From Methanocorpusculum sp. (GTDB lineage Archaea > Halobacteriota > Methanomicrobia > Methanomicrobiales > Methanocorpusculaceae), in contig DALTVZ010000072.1 of NCBI GenBank assembly GCA_029987315.1, forward strand, positions 1 to 7,586: a DNA stretch of 7,586 nt, in the 5' to 3' direction. A program made the position numbers and the translations under genes. This document shows, in pieces, positions 6,121 to 7,586 of the stretch. How positions within the stretch are numbered: position 1 is the stretch's first letter; every line of letters begins with the position of its first letter. The notes beneath the pieces are model-generated. The model had not been told where the DNA came from. It made no database searches and worked only from the letters and a program-made list of their open reading frames with translations.

Positions 6121-6177
6121 CAACGCGCTGAAATTTCCTCCCCATGCAATGGTACATAGCAATGAATACCGAGTTAG

Positions 6178-6191
6178 TGGATACATTATTT
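6178..6191 (+). promoter_or_regulatory. Possible TATA box of purD-argF
   Basis: TGGATACATTATTT is centred about 33 bases before the purD ATG, giving a predicted start site near 6211 and a leader of about 8 bases. An alternative A/T-rich element, CTATACATAA (6204-6213), lies too close to the ATG. The intergenic region 6107-6218 otherwise shows nothing I can name beyond a small CCAT-GCA-ATGG inverted repeat at 6142-6152. Confidence 0.35.
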
Positions 6192-6218
6192 GAGGTTTGA
6201 CACGCTATACATAAGGAT

Positions 6219-7511
6219 ATGAAAATATTAGTGGCCGGAGGTGGCGGAAGGGAACACGCCATCTGCTTAGCACTCACCAAAAATGCGAAGGTTGAACTCT
6301 ATTCCGTCATGGGCAAGAAAAATCCAGGAATAGCAAAAATAGCCAGCAAATGCTTTATTCATCCGGAAACGGATGTACCCGCTGTCCTGACCTTCGCAAA
6401 AGAACATAATATTCAATACGCGATCGTCGGACCCGAGGCCCCGCTCGAAGCAGGACTCGTCGATGCACTCACAAAAGAAGGGATCGGTTGTGTAGGACCG
6501 GTAAAAGCAGCCGCCAAAATCGAGACGGACAAGGGATTCTGCCGCGAACTCATGAATAAATACAGGATCGACGGCTGCCCAGCATATAAACTCTGCAATA
6601 CCCCGGAACAAGCCGCCGCATTCATTCAAGAATACGCAGGCGACCTCGCGGTAAAACCGACCGGCCTTACCGGCGGAAAAGGCGTCAAGGTCATGGGCGA
6701 ACAGGTCGACCGAAAAGGTGCAATAGAATATGCAAAGACCCTTAAAAATCAGGTCATCATCCTTGAAGAACGCCTCCTCGGCGAAGAGTTCACCCTCATG
6801 GCATTTGTTGACGGCAAAAACATCGTTCCCATGCCGCTCGTTCAGGATCACAAACGTGCATTCGAAGGAGATGTAGGACCAAACACCGGCGGAATGGGCT
6901 CCTACTCCCTCGAAGATCACAAGTTCCCCTTCGTCACCGACAAAGACTATGCTCAGGCGATGTCCATCATGCAGGCCACCGTGGACGCCCTCGCAAAAGA
7001 AGGAAGCCCGTACAAAGGCATTCTCTACGGCCAGTTCATGAACACAAAGACCGGCCCTAAGGTCATTGAGTTCAATGCAAGATTCGGCGATCCGGAGGCA
7101 ATGAACGTTTTATCGATCCTGACCTCCGACCTCCTCACGATCGTAGAGCACATCATCAAAGGAACACTTTCGCCAGAGGACGTCTCGTTTGCCCACAAGG
7201 CAACGGTCTGCAAATACATCGTGCCGATGGAATACCCGGAAAATCCCCACTCAGGCGACGTCATCACCGTTGGACCGGCAGAAAACACCATCCTTTATTA
7301 TGCAAACATTGCGCAGGAAAACGGCGTCCTGAAAACGCTGACATCCCGCACGATGGCATATGTTGGGATCGGGGACTCCCTCAAGGAAGCTGAGAAATTT
7401 GCAGAAACCGCATGCAAAAACGTATCAGGAAACGTCAGATACCGCAGTGATATCGGTACCGAAACTATGTTTGCAAAACGTATCGCGCACATGAAGGAAC
7501 TTAGATCATGA
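6219..7511 (+). CDS. purD: Phosphoribosylamine-glycine ligase (GAR synthetase)
   Basis: A 430-residue ATP-grasp enzyme of normal length. It joins glycine to 5-phosphoribosylamine with ATP, the second step of purine synthesis. Visible motifs: AGGGGREHA (6-13 region, N-terminal domain), GPEAPLEAGLVDAL (71-84), KPTGLTGGKGV (146-156, ATP-grasp loop), EERLLGEEFTLMAF (183-196), DVGPNTGGMGSYS (218-230), and EFNARFGDPEA (284-294, metal-binding). The C-terminal domain (from about 325) carries SGDVITVGP. AAGGA lies almost against the ATG, too close for a classical ribosome binding site, so a near-leaderless mRNA is likely. The stop shares ATGA with the start of the next gene, indicating an operon. Confidence 0.96.
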   Translation: MKILVAGGGGREHAICLALTKNAKVELYSVMGKKNPGIAKIASKCFIHPETDVPAVLTFAKEHNIQYAIVGPEAPLEAGLVDALTKEGIGCVGPVKAAAKIETDKGFCRELMNKYRIDGCPAYKLCNTPEQAAAFIQEYAGDLAVKPTGLTGGKGVKVMGEQVDRKGAIEYAKTLKNQVIILEERLLGEEFTLMAFVDGKNIVPMPLVQDHKRAFEGDVGPNTGGMGSYSLEDHKFPFVTDKDYAQAMSIMQATVDALAKEGSPYKGILYGQFMNTKTGPKVIEFNARFGDPEAMNVLSILTSDLLTIVEHIIKGTLSPEDVSFAHKATVCKYIVPMEYPENPHSGDVITVGPAENTILYYANIAQENGVLKTLTSRTMAYVGIGDSLKEAEKFAETACKNVSGNVRYRSDIGTETMFAKRIAHMKELRS

Positions 7512-7586
7512 AAAAAGACTTCATTTCGATCACGGATCTTTCTGCAGAGGAGTACGAAGATATTCTCAACCTCGCTGCCCGGCTCA
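7508..7586 (+). CDS. argF: Ornithine carbamoyltransferase, 3' end missing
   Basis: Only 26 codons are in the window. The translation begins MKKDFISITDLSAEEYEDIL and continues NLAARL. The pattern F-x-S/L-I-T-D-L-S-x-E-E-x-x-x-I-L-x-L-A is the typical N-terminus of ornithine carbamoyltransferase, which makes citrulline from ornithine and carbamoyl phosphate in arginine synthesis. Aspartate carbamoyltransferase N-termini differ (usually with a SI.D..R-type start), so OTC is favoured. None of the catalytic motifs (STRT, HPTQ) is included, so the call rests on the N-terminus alone. The ATG overlaps the purD TGA as ATGA, indicating translational coupling. Confidence 0.8.
   Translation, partial: MKKDFISITDLSAEEYEDILNLAARL

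Noticed and set aside
6142..6152. Inverted repeat CCAT-GCA-ATGG in the purD upstream region as an operator.
   Set aside because: Only 4 base pairs per arm with no second copy in the window; too short to claim a regulator site.
6144..6200. An 18-codon frame (MQWYIAMNTELVDTLFEV) in the pyrE-purD gap.
   Set aside because: No ribosome binding site, and it lies partly over the likely purD promoter and upstream of the predicted start site; length is within chance expectation.
6267..6920. A 217-codon minus-strand frame inside purD.
   Set aside because: Antisense to conserved ATP-grasp motifs; the hydrophobic, Phe- and Cys-rich translation is typical of a shadow frame.

Overview
The window reads as chromosome of a methanogenic archaeon. 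It holds methanogenesis marker protein 14, an archaeal LSm protein, a SUI1/aIF1 translation factor, a CDP-archaeol synthase and a radical SAM protein matching tetraether lipid synthase. Moderate base composition, short A/T-rich intergenic gaps and the protein make-up fit Methanomicrobiales, perhaps Methanocorpusculum; that placement is inference from recalled family features, not a search. There are no mobile elements, CRISPR arrays, rRNA or tRNA genes that I can see, and no gene-free stretch reaches 300 bases (the longest is about 112).

Left part (1-2374, + strand): the end of an LSm RNA-binding protein gene, then 2 bases later a 120-residue winged-helix protein with a C-terminal cysteine cluster. 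That cluster resembles the Fe-S tail of RPC39/TFE-beta. After a T run comes mmp14, probably with a very short or no leader, followed 1 base later by a 76-residue protein of unknown function. Another T run ends this unit.

Middle (2440-4946, - strand): a SUI1/aIF1 gene with an N-terminal zinc-finger-like cysteine motif and its own strong TATA box. Upstream of it lies a two-gene unit: the radical SAM gene (probable tetraether synthase, tes) followed 10 bases later by a DUF2115/UPF0305 protein.

Right part (5016-7586, + strand): carS (CDP-archaeol synthase) starts 69 bases from tes, divergently. Two archaeal membrane-lipid genes therefore share one compact promoter region: CarS activates archaeol for head-group attachment, and Tes would couple two archaeol-type lipids into a membrane-spanning tetraether. 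carS overlaps pyrE (orotate phosphoribosyltransferase). After a T-run terminator and a new promoter come purD and, with a 4-base overlap, the first 26 codons of a probable argF (ornithine carbamoyltransferase).

Most genes are conserved housekeeping or methanogen core genes. The parts worth a second look are the tes/carS divergent pair with its DUF2115 partner, the TFE-beta/RPC39-like small protein, and the unknown partner of MMP14.
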